NCBI GenBank assembly: GCA_002366565.1
Contig: DFBJ01000013.1
Span: forward strand, 620,001-684,000
Source: Bacteriovoracaceae bacterium UBA3083
GTDB taxonomy: Bacteria > Bdellovibrionota > Bacteriovoracia > Bacteriovoracales > Bacteriovoracaceae
Length of the DNA stretch: 64,000 nucleotides
Direction: 5' to 3'
In this document: positions 52,670 through 62,088 of the stretch, piece by piece
Position numbering within the stretch: position 1 is the first letter of the stretch
Layout: each line of letters begins with the position of its first letter
Made by a program: the position numbers and the translations under genes
Notes under the pieces: model-generated
Seen by the model: the letters and a program-made list of their open reading frames with translations, nothing else
Databases searched by the model: none
Told to the model about the DNA's origin: nothing

Positions 52670-54166
52670 ATGATTCAACTGAACAATATTTCAAAACATT
52701 TTGGCCTTCAAGTACTCTTTGATGACTTAAATTTCTTACTAGGAAAAAGAGAGCGAATTGGCTTCGTTGGAAGAAATGGTTCAGGAAAGTCGACACTTTT
52801 TAAAATAATTTTAGGGGAAATGGAACCTGATGCTGGCGAGGTAGTCATACCTAAGGGATATAAAATAGGTGCCCTAGACCAACATATCCACTTCACAAAG
52901 CCTACTGTTCTCGAAGAATGTTGCCAGGCGCTTTCTGAAGAAGAGCAATACGACTGGTGGAAAGCTGAAAGAATTTTATTTGGACTAGGTTTTTCAGAAG
53001 AAGATTTAGAGAAAGACCCTAATAGTTTTTCTGGTGGGTACCAAGTAAGAATCAACTTAACAAAAGCACTAGTTCAAAATCCCAACCTTCTACTACTAGA
53101 TGAACCTACCAACTATCTGGATATTGTATCGTTAAGATGGCTGAAAGGTTTCCTAACATCTTTTAAAGGTGAAGTTCTACTCATAACTCACGATAAAGAC
53201 TTCATGGACTCTGTCACTACACATACTGCAGGTTTAAGTAGAAAAAACCTTAGTAAGTATAAAGGGAATACAGAAAAGTTCTATGAGCAACTAAATATCG
53301 CAGAAGAAATGTATGAGCAAACTCGACTAACTCAAGAAAAGAAGAAAAAAGAACTTCAAGGATTCGTCGACCGTTTTGGAGCAAAGGCTTCAAAAGCAAC
53401 TCAGGCCCAGTCAAGAGCAAAACAAATTGAAAAAATGGGAACAATGGAGAAGTTAGACTCCGAGAATAATCTAGGGTTTAGATTTCATTATAAAGAATGT
53501 CCAGGAAAGGTAATCCTAGAAACAAATGACTTAAGCTTCTCTTACTCAGGTAAGGAAGAAGATGACCTTTTTAAAGATCTAAAAATAACTGTAGGTCGAC
53601 ACGATAGAATTGGTATTATTGGTAAGAATGGTAAAGGAAAATCAACACTACTAAATGTTATTGCCGGAGAGCTTAAGGAAAGAACTGGAGAAATTAAAAG
53701 TCACCCTTCTCTTTCAATGGGACACTTTGGTCAAACAAATATAGAAAGACTTCATTTGGACAATTCTATTTTAACTGAAATTTCAGAAAGTAATCATGAC
53801 CTTGGAGTTGGTCAAGTTAGAAAGATTTGTGGAACGATGATGTTTGCTGATGATCTTGCTAAGAAGAAAATTTCAGTACTATCAGGAGGGGAAAAAAGTC
53901 GAGTAATGCTTGGGAAAATACTTGCGAGAAAATCCAACTTACTTCTTCTAGATGAGCCTACAAACCATTTAGACATGGAATCAATACAAACCTTAAGTGA
54001 AGAAATTGTACGCTTTCCTGGTGCCGTAATTCTCGTAACTCACTCCGAACTCCTTTTGAGAGCATCAGTTAATAAACTAATCATTTTTCATAAAGGAAAG
54101 GCCGAGTTCTTTGATGGGACATATGACGAATTTCTCGAAAAAATTGGCTGGGAAAACGAAGAATAG
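52670..54166 (+). CDS. ABC-F family ATPase
   Basis: The 498-residue protein starts at ATG 52670 (MIQLNNISKHFG); the frame opens at GTG 52640. Two ABC modules without membrane segments: Walker A GRNGSGKST and GKNGKGKST, signatures FSGGYQVRINL and LSGGEKSRVML, Walker B LLLLDEPTNYLD and LLLLDEPTNHLD. The linker (about 230-270) is charged and helical (RAKQIEKMGT). ABC-F proteins act on the ribosome E site; the subfamily is not assigned. Confidence 0.92.
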   Translation: MIQLNNISKHFGLQVLFDDLNFLLGKRERIGFVGRNGSGKSTLFKIILGEMEPDAGEVVIPKGYKIGALDQHIHFTKPTVLEECCQALSEEEQYDWWKAERILFGLGFSEEDLEKDPNSFSGGYQVRINLTKALVQNPNLLLLDEPTNYLDIVSLRWLKGFLTSFKGEVLLITHDKDFMDSVTTHTAGLSRKNLSKYKGNTEKFYEQLNIAEEMYEQTRLTQEKKKKELQGFVDRFGAKASKATQAQSRAKQIEKMGTMEKLDSENNLGFRFHYKECPGKVILETNDLSFSYSGKEEDDLFKDLKITVGRHDRIGIIGKNGKGKSTLLNVIAGELKERTGEIKSHPSLSMGHFGQTNIERLHLDNSILTEISESNHDLGVGQVRKICGTMMFADDLAKKKISVLSGGEKSRVMLGKILARKSNLLLLDEPTNHLDMESIQTLSEEIVRFPGAVILVTHSELLLRASVNKLIIFHKGKAEFFDGTYDEFLEKIGWENEE

Positions 54167-54249
54167 CTTATTCTTTGATATATCTTCTTATTTTCTAATA
54201 TAGAATTCTAAAGATATGGTAAGATTTCCATTATTTAACTAGGAATCCA

Positions 54250-55023
54250 ATGATATCTAAGAAACACTTATTCTTCATAACTACTTGTCTGTGCTTGTCT
54301 CTTGAAATATTTGCATTAGATCTTGTCACATTTAATTACCCTCCTTTTTTACAGAAAGATGAACAAGGCTTTGTTGATAGACTTTTGGTTGATTTCAAAA
54401 AAACATCAAATATCAAATTCAATGTAGAAAAGTTTCCAGTTAAAAGAGCCCTTAGTTATTATCAGACAGGTCAGTACTACTTCCACCTTGGGGCATCAGA
54501 CAATCTATCAAAGAAGGAGTTATCTGACTCATTTATAGTTCCAATATTTGATTTAAATGTATACTTACTATTCTCTGAGTCCAACAAAGAGAAATTACAA
54601 AAAGACTTAAGCACATTAAAGAATATTAAGATCGGGATACTTAGAGGATCACAACAAGAAGAAGAATTTGCAAAAAAGCACGGTTTCTCTATTACAACAT
54701 ATAACGATTCAGAAAATGCTTTTAATTTATTAAAAAAAGGAAGAGTAGACTTTATTACATTTAGTCCTCTCTTTAATAATTATCAAGACATTAGTGGAGA
54801 GAGCACAATTGATGATTTCATTTACCATAAAGACCTATGCTATAAAACTGAAGCTGCTTTCTTTATCAATAAATCTCATACAAATGCAAACGAGTTACAC
54901 AAAGAACTTAGTATCAATATAAACAAGTATTTAAAAAGTTCAGAATATAGCAAGTTACTTAAAATAACTTTCAAGGATGATATTCCAAAAGGTGTAATAA
55001 AATACACAAGAGAAGAACTATAG
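54250..55023 (+). CDS. Exported SBP_bac_3-like protein, orphan
   Basis: The 257-residue protein has a signal peptide (KHLFFITTCLCLSLEIFA) and the amino-acid-binding-protein pattern of SBP family 3: LVTFNYPPFLQKDEQGFVDRL at the start, VKRALSYYQTG, IKIGILRGSQQEEEFAK and LLKKGRVDFIT. No ABC permease or ATPase gene is adjacent, so its partner is unknown. It may be a periplasmic ligand sensor (inference). Confidence 0.8.
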   Translation: MISKKHLFFITTCLCLSLEIFALDLVTFNYPPFLQKDEQGFVDRLLVDFKKTSNIKFNVEKFPVKRALSYYQTGQYYFHLGASDNLSKKELSDSFIVPIFDLNVYLLFSESNKEKLQKDLSTLKNIKIGILRGSQQEEEFAKKHGFSITTYNDSENAFNLLKKGRVDFITFSPLFNNYQDISGESTIDDFIYHKDLCYKTEAAFFINKSHTNANELHKELSININKYLKSSEYSKLLKITFKDDIPKGVIKYTREEL

Positions 55024-55032
55024 GGTCTTAAA

Positions 55033-55809
55033 TTATAACTTATACTTCAAATATAACTTACTCATAAACCCACTCTTTTTTAGAAGAGAAATCTCTCTAT
55101 CTATATGTTCTTTAAGGTCTGTAGAGAAAGGGAAATTTTTATTTATAAGCCAGAAGAAGTCTTCCTTCTTTGCATCAAGAATTTTAGAATATGCTATATT
55201 CTCATAGTCTTTAAAACTAGAAAGCTCTTGCTTTAAGTTCTCCATTCTAGTTAAGCCTACAGAGCATCTCTTAACATTAATCAAATCAATAATTCTGACA
55301 AGAGACTTTGATAATTTTTTAACAATGTCATTAGGTATTCCGAAATTTGTATAAGTATACCCTGACTGGCCACAGATAGGAGTATTTTTAAGAAGTTCAT
55401 GGGAAGTTAAGTTTTTAAGATTTAAACTCTTATGAAAAATATAAGCAGGAGTCATTCTATATATAGAATTTGTTAAAAGGTAATCTTTCATTCTTTGTTC
55501 ATTTGATGCAGCATCTAAAACAATATGAACATCACCATCTACAGCTTCTTTTAGACATCTTTGCCAAGGTTTTATAACAAAATTTAGTTTAACTTTACTT
55601 TTTTTAAATATTTCTTCTAATAAATCTCTATTAAAACCTGAGATATCTATATGATCGTTAGAAGCATCTTCAACAATTATAGAGTATGGGGACCACCCCG
55701 TATCCTCTGCACAAACATTAATAACTTGTGCCTTAGGTATTGAAAGAGCACTCACTTTAACGAGATAAAACACTGATAATATAAAAAATATAATTCTTCG
55801 AATAAACAA
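55033..55809 (-). CDS. Exported SBP_bac_3-like protein, orphan
   Basis: The 258-residue protein starts at TTG 55809 with AAAGGA eight bases upstream; a nearby ATG is out of frame. The signal peptide is RRIIFFILSVFYLVKVSALS. Binding-fold marks are DTGWSPYSI, FNRDLLEEIFKKS and KPWQRCLKEAVDGDVHIVL. Two or three cysteines are present in the mature part. It is convergent to a related orphan (54250) and has no transporter nearby. Confidence 0.78.
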   Translation of the reverse strand: MFIRRIIFFILSVFYLVKVSALSIPKAQVINVCAEDTGWSPYSIIVEDASNDHIDISGFNRDLLEEIFKKSKVKLNFVIKPWQRCLKEAVDGDVHIVLDAASNEQRMKDYLLTNSIYRMTPAYIFHKSLNLKNLTSHELLKNTPICGQSGYTYTNFGIPNDIVKKLSKSLVRIIDLINVKRCSVGLTRMENLKQELSSFKDYENIAYSKILDAKKEDFFWLINKNFPFSTDLKEHIDREISLLKKSGFMSKLYLKYKL

Positions 55810-55968
55810 GTACGCATTCCTTTCTTTTAACTGGTTCTATCATACTCTAGAAATATATTTTACACATATGATTTATTGTAAGTTTATATAAAGATTACCT
55901 TAAGAGAAAAACTATTTTACCTTATATTCGATACATAATAATTTCTCCTAATATTCGAAGGAGAAAAT

Positions 55969-56454
55969 ATGAAAAACATTATAATTTTATTTTTAACATT
56001 CTCAAATATAGTAATTGCTAGCGAACAATTCCCTCAGGCTACTGACATGAAGTTCGTAACTGACTTTACAAACTTTTCATGTAAAAGCTTTAGAGATAAA
56101 GTTAGCGCTCCTGATGAAATAGTAGACCTACAGGTTGAATTTACAAAACTAGGAATCTCAAGTTCAACGAGAAGAGTTCTTATTGATATAAAATCATTAA
56201 ATAATGAATGTCACTACACTGCTGATTACTCTAGAAAAAAAGGAACGACGACCCTAAATTACGAAAACTCATACGCAACAAACACCTCGACTTGCTTAGT
56301 TCTTAAAAATAAATTAGATGAAATTATGACTCTAGGTTTCAAATATAGAATTAAATACAATGCCTATATTTCAATGCTTTTCCTTAAAGATCTAAATGGG
56401 CAATGTGAAGATATAAGTGGAAATAATTTAATTGAATTTCAATGGATGCTATAA
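55969..56454 (+). CDS. Small exported protein, unrecognised
   Basis: The 161-residue protein has a signal peptide (KNIIILFLTFSNIVIAS), four cysteines and a beta-rich mature part. AAGGAG precedes the ATG and a clear terminator follows. No family recognised. Confidence 0.72.
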   Translation: MKNIIILFLTFSNIVIASEQFPQATDMKFVTDFTNFSCKSFRDKVSAPDEIVDLQVEFTKLGISSSTRRVLIDIKSLNNECHYTADYSRKKGTTTLNYENSYATNTSTCLVLKNKLDEIMTLGFKYRIKYNAYISMLFLKDLNGQCEDISGNNLIEFQWML

Positions 56455-56457
56455 AAA

Positions 56458-56483
56458 AAGGCCCTCTAAAGGGCCTTCTTATT
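56458..56483. terminator. Rho-independent terminator between convergent genes
   Basis: AAGGCCCT (56458-56465), loop CTAA, AGGGCCTT (56470-56477), A7 before and T-rich after. It can serve the exported protein and the RND operon. Confidence 0.88.
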
Positions 56484-59400
56484 TTATTGTTCTACTAAAA
56501 CTTTTTCTTTATTAAAAACTTTCTCTAAAAAATCTTTTGCTTTATATACTAACAAATGAACAACTGGAACTAGAAAGTAAGTGAAGATAATAGAACCTAT
56601 CATTCCACCGATAATCACAGCCCCCATTGCAGACTTAATCTTGTCTAGAGCAAAAAGCTGAGGAAGAGTTCCTGCAATAATCGCAATAGATGTCATAAGA
56701 ATCGCTTTTAATTTCTCTTTAGCTCCCAACCATATCGCTTCTTTTACTTCTACGCCTTCAGATATTTTCTGTTGAGCATATTCAATCATCAAGATAGCAT
56801 TATTCACAGCGAGCCCAACAACCATAACCATTGCCATCATAGAACCAATATTTACCGTTTGATCGGTATAGAACATGAGAACAATAGATCCTAAAAATGA
56901 AGTTAGAATTGCTGATCCAATTGATAATGGAAACACAAAAGAGTTTAAAACAGCAACAAGTAACATATACGTTAAAATAACAGCAAGTAAAAAGGCCTTC
57001 CCAAGTTCACGTGAAGACTCTGATTGATTTTCAGCATCTCCAGTATAGCTATACTTGATGCTTGCAGGAAGGTTCGCTTCTTTAAACATTGAAGAAAGTT
57101 CCTTCATAACAGTACCAGTATTAGACTTAGCAAGATAACCATTTAGCTGAATGATACTTTTCTTATCTCTTCTCTTTAGAGGTGATGTTGCTTCTGTAAA
57201 CTGAACTTCTCCAAGCGAAGCAATAGGAATTAGTCCATCCTTTCCATGTATAAGAAAAGAATCAAAGTCTTCTACATTTTTCTTGAACTCATTACCAAGA
57301 GTAATATTGATTCCATACTCTTCCCCATCTTCTTTGTAGACTGAATCATCGTTCCCATTAACTAGGCCTCTAATGACTTGTCCAATTTGAATATTTGTAA
57401 GACCTTGCCTAATAATTTTTGATGAGTCAGGGTTAAACTGAACTTCCATCTTTGGAACTCGATAAGAGCTTTGAACAGAACCAAAGTATCCACTATTTGC
57501 CATAATATCTTTCATCTTATCTGATGCTTCAATCATTTCTGGAAAACTAGCACCTGTAACATCAATAGTGATATCACCAAGATTACTTGTATTTGACTTC
57601 CCTCCAGAAAGAGTTATTTCAGCCTCTGGTATTTTAGTTAGATCTACAAGTAATTCACTCATTAGTACGTCATAACTCTTTGACCTTTTAGACGCTGGAA
57701 CTAAACTTACATTTACTCTGGCTTTCTCTTCACCATCATAACCGATATCAGAAAGTGTACTCTCAACCTCTGGGTACTCTTTTAATAATTCATCGATTTG
57801 CTTAACGACATCACCAGTTTTCTCAACAGGTGTTCCATCTGGCATAACAATAGAAACATCATAACTATCACGATCTGATTTTGGTACGAACTCTGATCCA
57901 AGTCTAGAACCTGAAAATGAAATTGACATAAATACAACAATAGCAATGATTGCAGATAGGATTGGCCAATTCATCATTTTATCGAAGAACCATTTATATT
58001 GTACAGTAATCCATCCAATAATTTTGTCAGTAAATTTTGCGACATATGGAAAGGGCCCCTTCAATGTCTCAGGATCTTTAAGTAGTATTGAACACAACAT
58101 AGGAGTTAATGTTACAGACGCAATGATTGAGAATATTGTCGCGTAAACAACAGTCATCCCAAACTGAACCATAAATTGACCAACAATCCCCCCCATAAAA
58201 GCGAGAGGAGTAAAAACAACAAGGTTTGTACCAGAAGAAGCAAATATAGCGAGAAGAACTTCCTTTGTACCATCAATAGCAGCATTTTGAGGGTCTTTCC
58301 CCATTCCTAAATGTTTATAAATACTTTCAATTATAATTAATGCATTCGCAATAAGTGTCCCTAAACAAGTACCAAAAGCTAATAATGTCATCATATTAAT
58401 TGAATAATTAGACATATCCATTATGAAGAATGTTGAAATGATTGAAGTCGGAATAACAACTGCAGCAATAACAGCACCTCTCCAGTCACCTAAAAAGACT
58501 AATAAAATAACAATAGTAAGAACAATACCAAGTAAAATACTTTCAATAGTTCCAACAGTATTATCTAAAGTGATTCTAGTCGTATCAACAGCAACATCTA
58601 ACTTCATACCTTCAGGAAGTTCTGTCTTAATCACCTCAAGATCAGTCTTTAAATTTTTAACAATTTTTACTGCATCACCATCAGATAGTTTTTTAACTGC
58701 TATACCTACAGTATCTTTTCCATTGAATCTCGCTATAGAGTCCACATCTTTATAACTGTCTGTAACAAGCCCTACTGAAGATAACTTAATTGTTCTTCCT
58801 TCCCTAGATACAATTGGTAGATTCTTAATATCCTCAACGCTTGAAAACTCTCCTACAAACCTTACACTTACTTTAGAGTCTTTCTTATTGATTGACCCAC
58901 CAGGAACATTCAAATTCTTTCTTGCCATTGAATTAATAACATCTTCAATAGATAAGTAATTTTGAATTAAAAGGTTATTATCTAGCTCTACATTGATTTC
59001 TCTTTCTCTACCACCAAAGATATCAACAGTTGCAACTCCGTTAATAGCAGAGAGTCTTGTTTTTAGCTTTTTATCTGCAAACTCATAAAGTTCTGTTAGA
59101 GAGTGATTATCACTCATAAGAGACAAGTTCACTATTGGTTGAATTAGTGGGTCAAATTTAGCAATAATTGGTCTATCAGCTCCATCAGGAAAGTCATTTA
59201 TTATGGCCTCTACCTTATCTTTAACTTCAATAGACTTTATATTCACATCTGCTTCTATAAGGAATTGAATAGTAACAACACCAAAGCTATCCCTAGCTTC
59301 AGACATAATCTTTTTAATCTGAGAAATCTCAGAAACTGCATCTTCAATTCTTTTTAAAACCTGAGTCTCAATCTCTTCAGGTGAAGCACCACCATAGACA

Positions 59401-59540
59401 GTCTGAACTGTAATAATAGGAAACTCTACCTTAGGAGTAGGTTCAATAATAAGGTTACCAACAGAAACAAGACCCATCACCATAAAGATGGCGATAAAAA
59501 TGATTGTTGTCGCTGGGCGTTTTACAAATACTTCAATCAT
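56484..59540 (-). CDS. RND efflux permease lacking the proton-relay aspartates
   Basis: The 1018-residue AcrB-type permease has the N-terminal start VFVKRPATTIIFIAIFMVMG, two large periplasmic loops and twelve expected helices. In TM4, where AcrB has Asp407-Asp408, it reads GTLIANALIIIESI, with Ala398-Asn399. In TM10, where AcrB has Lys940, it reads GLAVNNAILMIEYA (Asn913-Asn914); that change is common in other RND pumps, but loss of the TM4 aspartates is not. It ends a leftward operon with adaptor, TolC protein and MarR regulator. Confidence 0.88.
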   Translation of the reverse strand: MIEVFVKRPATTIIFIAIFMVMGLVSVGNLIIEPTPKVEFPIITVQTVYGGASPEEIETQVLKRIEDAVSEISQIKKIMSEARDSFGVVTIQFLIEADVNIKSIEVKDKVEAIINDFPDGADRPIIAKFDPLIQPIVNLSLMSDNHSLTELYEFADKKLKTRLSAINGVATVDIFGGREREINVELDNNLLIQNYLSIEDVINSMARKNLNVPGGSINKKDSKVSVRFVGEFSSVEDIKNLPIVSREGRTIKLSSVGLVTDSYKDVDSIARFNGKDTVGIAVKKLSDGDAVKIVKNLKTDLEVIKTELPEGMKLDVAVDTTRITLDNTVGTIESILLGIVLTIVILLVFLGDWRGAVIAAVVIPTSIISTFFIMDMSNYSINMMTLLAFGTCLGTLIANALIIIESIYKHLGMGKDPQNAAIDGTKEVLLAIFASSGTNLVVFTPLAFMGGIVGQFMVQFGMTVVYATIFSIIASVTLTPMLCSILLKDPETLKGPFPYVAKFTDKIIGWITVQYKWFFDKMMNWPILSAIIAIVVFMSISFSGSRLGSEFVPKSDRDSYDVSIVMPDGTPVEKTGDVVKQIDELLKEYPEVESTLSDIGYDGEEKARVNVSLVPASKRSKSYDVLMSELLVDLTKIPEAEITLSGGKSNTSNLGDITIDVTGASFPEMIEASDKMKDIMANSGYFGSVQSSYRVPKMEVQFNPDSSKIIRQGLTNIQIGQVIRGLVNGNDDSVYKEDGEEYGINITLGNEFKKNVEDFDSFLIHGKDGLIPIASLGEVQFTEATSPLKRRDKKSIIQLNGYLAKSNTGTVMKELSSMFKEANLPASIKYSYTGDAENQSESSRELGKAFLLAVILTYMLLVAVLNSFVFPLSIGSAILTSFLGSIVLMFYTDQTVNIGSMMAMVMVVGLAVNNAILMIEYAQQKISEGVEVKEAIWLGAKEKLKAILMTSIAIIAGTLPQLFALDKIKSAMGAVIIGGMIGSIIFTYFLVPVVHLLVYKAKDFLEKVFNKEKVLVEQ

Positions 59541-59543
59541 AAT

Positions 59544-60206
59544 TTACTCCGCTCTCTTAACTACTAAAACTTTCTGTTGATCTTTCAAGTACCTCTGGTC
59601 ACTGACAACAACTTCGTCCCCAGAACTTACACCATCTTTAATGGCATAATACTCATCATTATTACCTGCAAGAGTGACATCTTTGATCTCAACTTTATTT
59701 TTATTTTTTACAATATAAATATGTGGATTCCCTCCACGTGTTGAGACTGCAGATCGACTTACCACGACTGAATTTTTCAGATGACCAACTTCAACTTGAA
59801 TAACTAATGATTTAGTAGAATCAATATTTTTTGAAAAAGTTACCTCTACAGAATAAAGTCCTGATAATTGATCTACATCTCTAGAGATGAAAGTTATTCT
59901 TCCATTATAGATTTCATTATCTTTTGTAATTCTAGCGATTGCTCCTACTTCCAATTTGTCTGCCACTCGTGGTGCAACTAGGGACTTAACAACTTTTCCA
60001 TTAGCCTTAACTCCTGTGACAGTTACTGTATTTGAAAGAGATCTCTCTTCTGCGACTTCAGTATAAACAGGAACTCCACTCTCATTCCAGTACTTATATA
60101 ACGTAGGAACGTCTTTACTTTTTGCAATCTTTACTTGTTCTGCCTTCCATAGAAGACTACCTATATATAAGGCCGCTATAGCAGCGACAAAGATGATTCT
60201 TTTCAT
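59544..60206 (-). CDS. Short periplasmic adaptor (membrane fusion protein), hairpin missing
   Basis: The 220-residue protein has an N-terminal anchor (KRIIFVAAIAALYIGSLLW) and a beta-barrel and membrane-proximal region typical of RND adaptors (EIYNGRITFISRDVDQLSG, VVSRSAVSTRGGNPHIYIV, VSSGDEVVVSDQRYLKDQQ). The lipoyl halves are compressed to about 30 residues and the alpha-helical hairpin that normally reaches the TolC tip is absent; typical adaptors have 350-400 residues. The ATG overlaps the TolC-gene stop by one base; the RND gene follows after 3 bases. Confidence 0.78.
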   Translation of the reverse strand: MKRIIFVAAIAALYIGSLLWKAEQVKIAKSKDVPTLYKYWNESGVPVYTEVAEERSLSNTVTVTGVKANGKVVKSLVAPRVADKLEVGAIARITKDNEIYNGRITFISRDVDQLSGLYSVEVTFSKNIDSTKSLVIQVEVGHLKNSVVVSRSAVSTRGGNPHIYIVKNKNKVEIKDVTLAGNNDEYYAIKDGVSSGDEVVVSDQRYLKDQQKVLVVKRAE

Positions 60207-61492
60207 TACTCACCTCTCCCTGTATTTTTTGTTACAATACGCTCGATATCAATATTAGTATTTAAAAGCTCAAGCTTTGTTCCCGCGTAGTTGATTCTAT
60301 TATTTGTAAGTAAAAGTTCACTATCATTTAATTGAAGTTGTGACACTCCTCCAGTTGCAAAAGCTCCAAGAGATACCTTGTAAGATGAGAGAGCTAAATC
60401 TATTGCTTTTTTCTCTGACTCTAATTTTCTTTCTAAGCTTTCTTTTTGTTTTATTAATTTACGTAGCTGAATTCTTTGATTTCTTTCTTCTTGATCTAAT
60501 TGTAATCTAGCAATACGTGATTCAACTTTTCTGACTTGGACAGCATCATTCTTTCCACCACCAAAAGGCCATTCGAAGTTAAACATGACACCAAAAGCAA
60601 AGTCTTCTTGCTCTTTAATCTTATCTCCAAGGAACCCATCTTTATAATTAGATGGTGTAAAGCTAGCAAACGCACTCAATGTAGGCATACGATTTGCTTT
60701 TTCGTTTTCAATCGATAAATCTCTAAGCTTTAAATTTTCTTTCAGGATAGTAATATTTAAATTATCAATTACATTTATATCTTTTGTATTGTTAACAATA
60801 GACACTTCTTGAAGAGACTTTTTTTCTAGAACAATTTCACTGCCTTCATCAATTGCTAAGAAGTTCATTAAATCAAACTTTGCAATCCTTAAATTCTTCT
60901 CTGAATCTATTAGAAAAGGTCTTCTACTTGCAATATCTGCTTGCATCTTTAAATTATCATTACGACTAATTCTTCCGTAAGAAACCCTCTTCTCTAATGT
61001 TTTCTTATTTTCATTTGCATTCTTAAATGACTCTTTTGAAACACGTAGAAGGTCATTGCTAAATAAAGCTCTGTAATAGAGTTTTCTAGCGATGTTTTTC
61101 ACTTCAGCTTTTGTAGCTAAAGATTTTGTCTTACTGATTTCTTTACTTACTTTAGCAATATCAATTCCAGAGCTAATTCTTCCAAAAGTATATATAGGTT
61201 GAGAAAGAGAAACTGATCCTCTTTCATTCCATTGATAAGCATATGGAAGAATACTCCCCTTACCACTTGTTTTTGTTAATTGTGCCTGTATAGCGAACGT
61301 TGGAAATAGATTTGATACGGCAGAGTCTATCTTAGACTGTGCAATTTCTATCTCTGCTTGAGATATCCCCATTGCCTCATTTCTCTCTAAGGCCATTGCT
61401 ATGACTTTTTCTTCATTAAGACTCACAACTTCAGCAGAGACAGTACTCGTCACCATGATAGCTAAAGTCATGATTAAGTTAATCTTCCTCAT
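60206..61492 (-). CDS. TolC-family outer membrane efflux protein
   Basis: The 428-residue protein has a signal peptide (RKINLIMTLAIMVTSTVSA), two halves with long amphipathic helices (ALERNEAMGISQAEIEIAQS, LRDLSIENEKANRMPTLSAF) and strand segments with PTLSAFASFTPS and FNFEWPFGGGKN. It forms the outer-membrane channel of the efflux system. Its start overlaps the MarR gene by 14 bases. Confidence 0.9.
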   Translation of the reverse strand: MRKINLIMTLAIMVTSTVSAEVVSLNEEKVIAMALERNEAMGISQAEIEIAQSKIDSAVSNLFPTFAIQAQLTKTSGKGSILPYAYQWNERGSVSLSQPIYTFGRISSGIDIAKVSKEISKTKSLATKAEVKNIARKLYYRALFSNDLLRVSKESFKNANENKKTLEKRVSYGRISRNDNLKMQADIASRRPFLIDSEKNLRIAKFDLMNFLAIDEGSEIVLEKKSLQEVSIVNNTKDINVIDNLNITILKENLKLRDLSIENEKANRMPTLSAFASFTPSNYKDGFLGDKIKEQEDFAFGVMFNFEWPFGGGKNDAVQVRKVESRIARLQLDQEERNQRIQLRKLIKQKESLERKLESEKKAIDLALSSYKVSLGAFATGGVSQLQLNDSELLLTNNRINYAGTKLELLNTNIDIERIVTKNTGRGE

Positions 61493-61946
61493 GTATTCCC
61501 CCTCTACTCATACATGACTCTATATACTCGAGCTGCTCTATGAGTGTTGTTTTTTCTTCTTCTGAAAATTTTGACATTATTTCATTCGTCATTGATATGT
61601 ATTTAGGTAGAACCTGATCTATGACTTCGATGGCCTTAGCAGAAAGAGCTAACTTTCTTGCTCTTGAGTCCTCTGGGTCAATAGTTCTGTCTATAAATCC
61701 TGCTGACTCTAACCTTGATATTAGTCCTGAGATATTTGCCTTTGATACGAAGAGCTCATCTGCAATCTCTGTTGCGTTTAGCGCGTTGTGAGATGAGTAC
61801 TTTATAACTAGTAGAACATCGAGTTGTGGCTTAGTTAAAGAATAGGCTTCCATTGAAACTGCAACCATCTTCTCTAAGCTTCTTACCGTTCTAGACATCT
61901 TAGCGATTATATTAATATCTCTATCTTCAAATTTTAATCTGCTCAT
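61479..61946 (-). CDS. MarR-family transcriptional regulator
   Basis: The 155-residue protein has a winged helix-turn-helix (NATEIADELFVSKANISGLI, then SRLESAGFIDRTIDPEDSRAR with the wing motif DxRxR-like). It is first in the efflux operon, so it probably represses its own transcription. Its ATG follows AAGGTG, and palindromic GTTAAC elements lie immediately upstream. Confidence 0.9.
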   Translation of the reverse strand: MSRLKFEDRDINIIAKMSRTVRSLEKMVAVSMEAYSLTKPQLDVLLVIKYSSHNALNATEIADELFVSKANISGLISRLESAGFIDRTIDPEDSRARKLALSAKAIEVIDQVLPKYISMTNEIMSKFSEEEKTTLIEQLEYIESCMSRGGIHEED

Positions 61947-61955
61947 ATTTCACCT

Positions 61956-61986
61956 TAGTTAACATATTAACCATATAGTTAACATA
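61956..61986 (-). promoter_or_regulatory. Putative MarR operator
   Basis: Two direct copies of TAGTTAACATA (61956-61966 and 61976-61986) lie 20 bp apart, each containing the palindrome GTTAAC, and enclose TTAAC-N6-GTTAA (61967-61982). They sit 10-40 bases upstream of the MarR start, where a repressor would block the operon. A further half-like TAGTTAA occurs at 62033-62039. Confidence 0.6.
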
Positions 61987-62088
61987 CGAACTAATTTGAG
62001 ACAATAGTATTTTTTCTAAAAAATAGGTACATTAGTTAAACAATCTGTGAATACAATAAGTTAGGTGACTTAAGTTATTGAGGAGACC

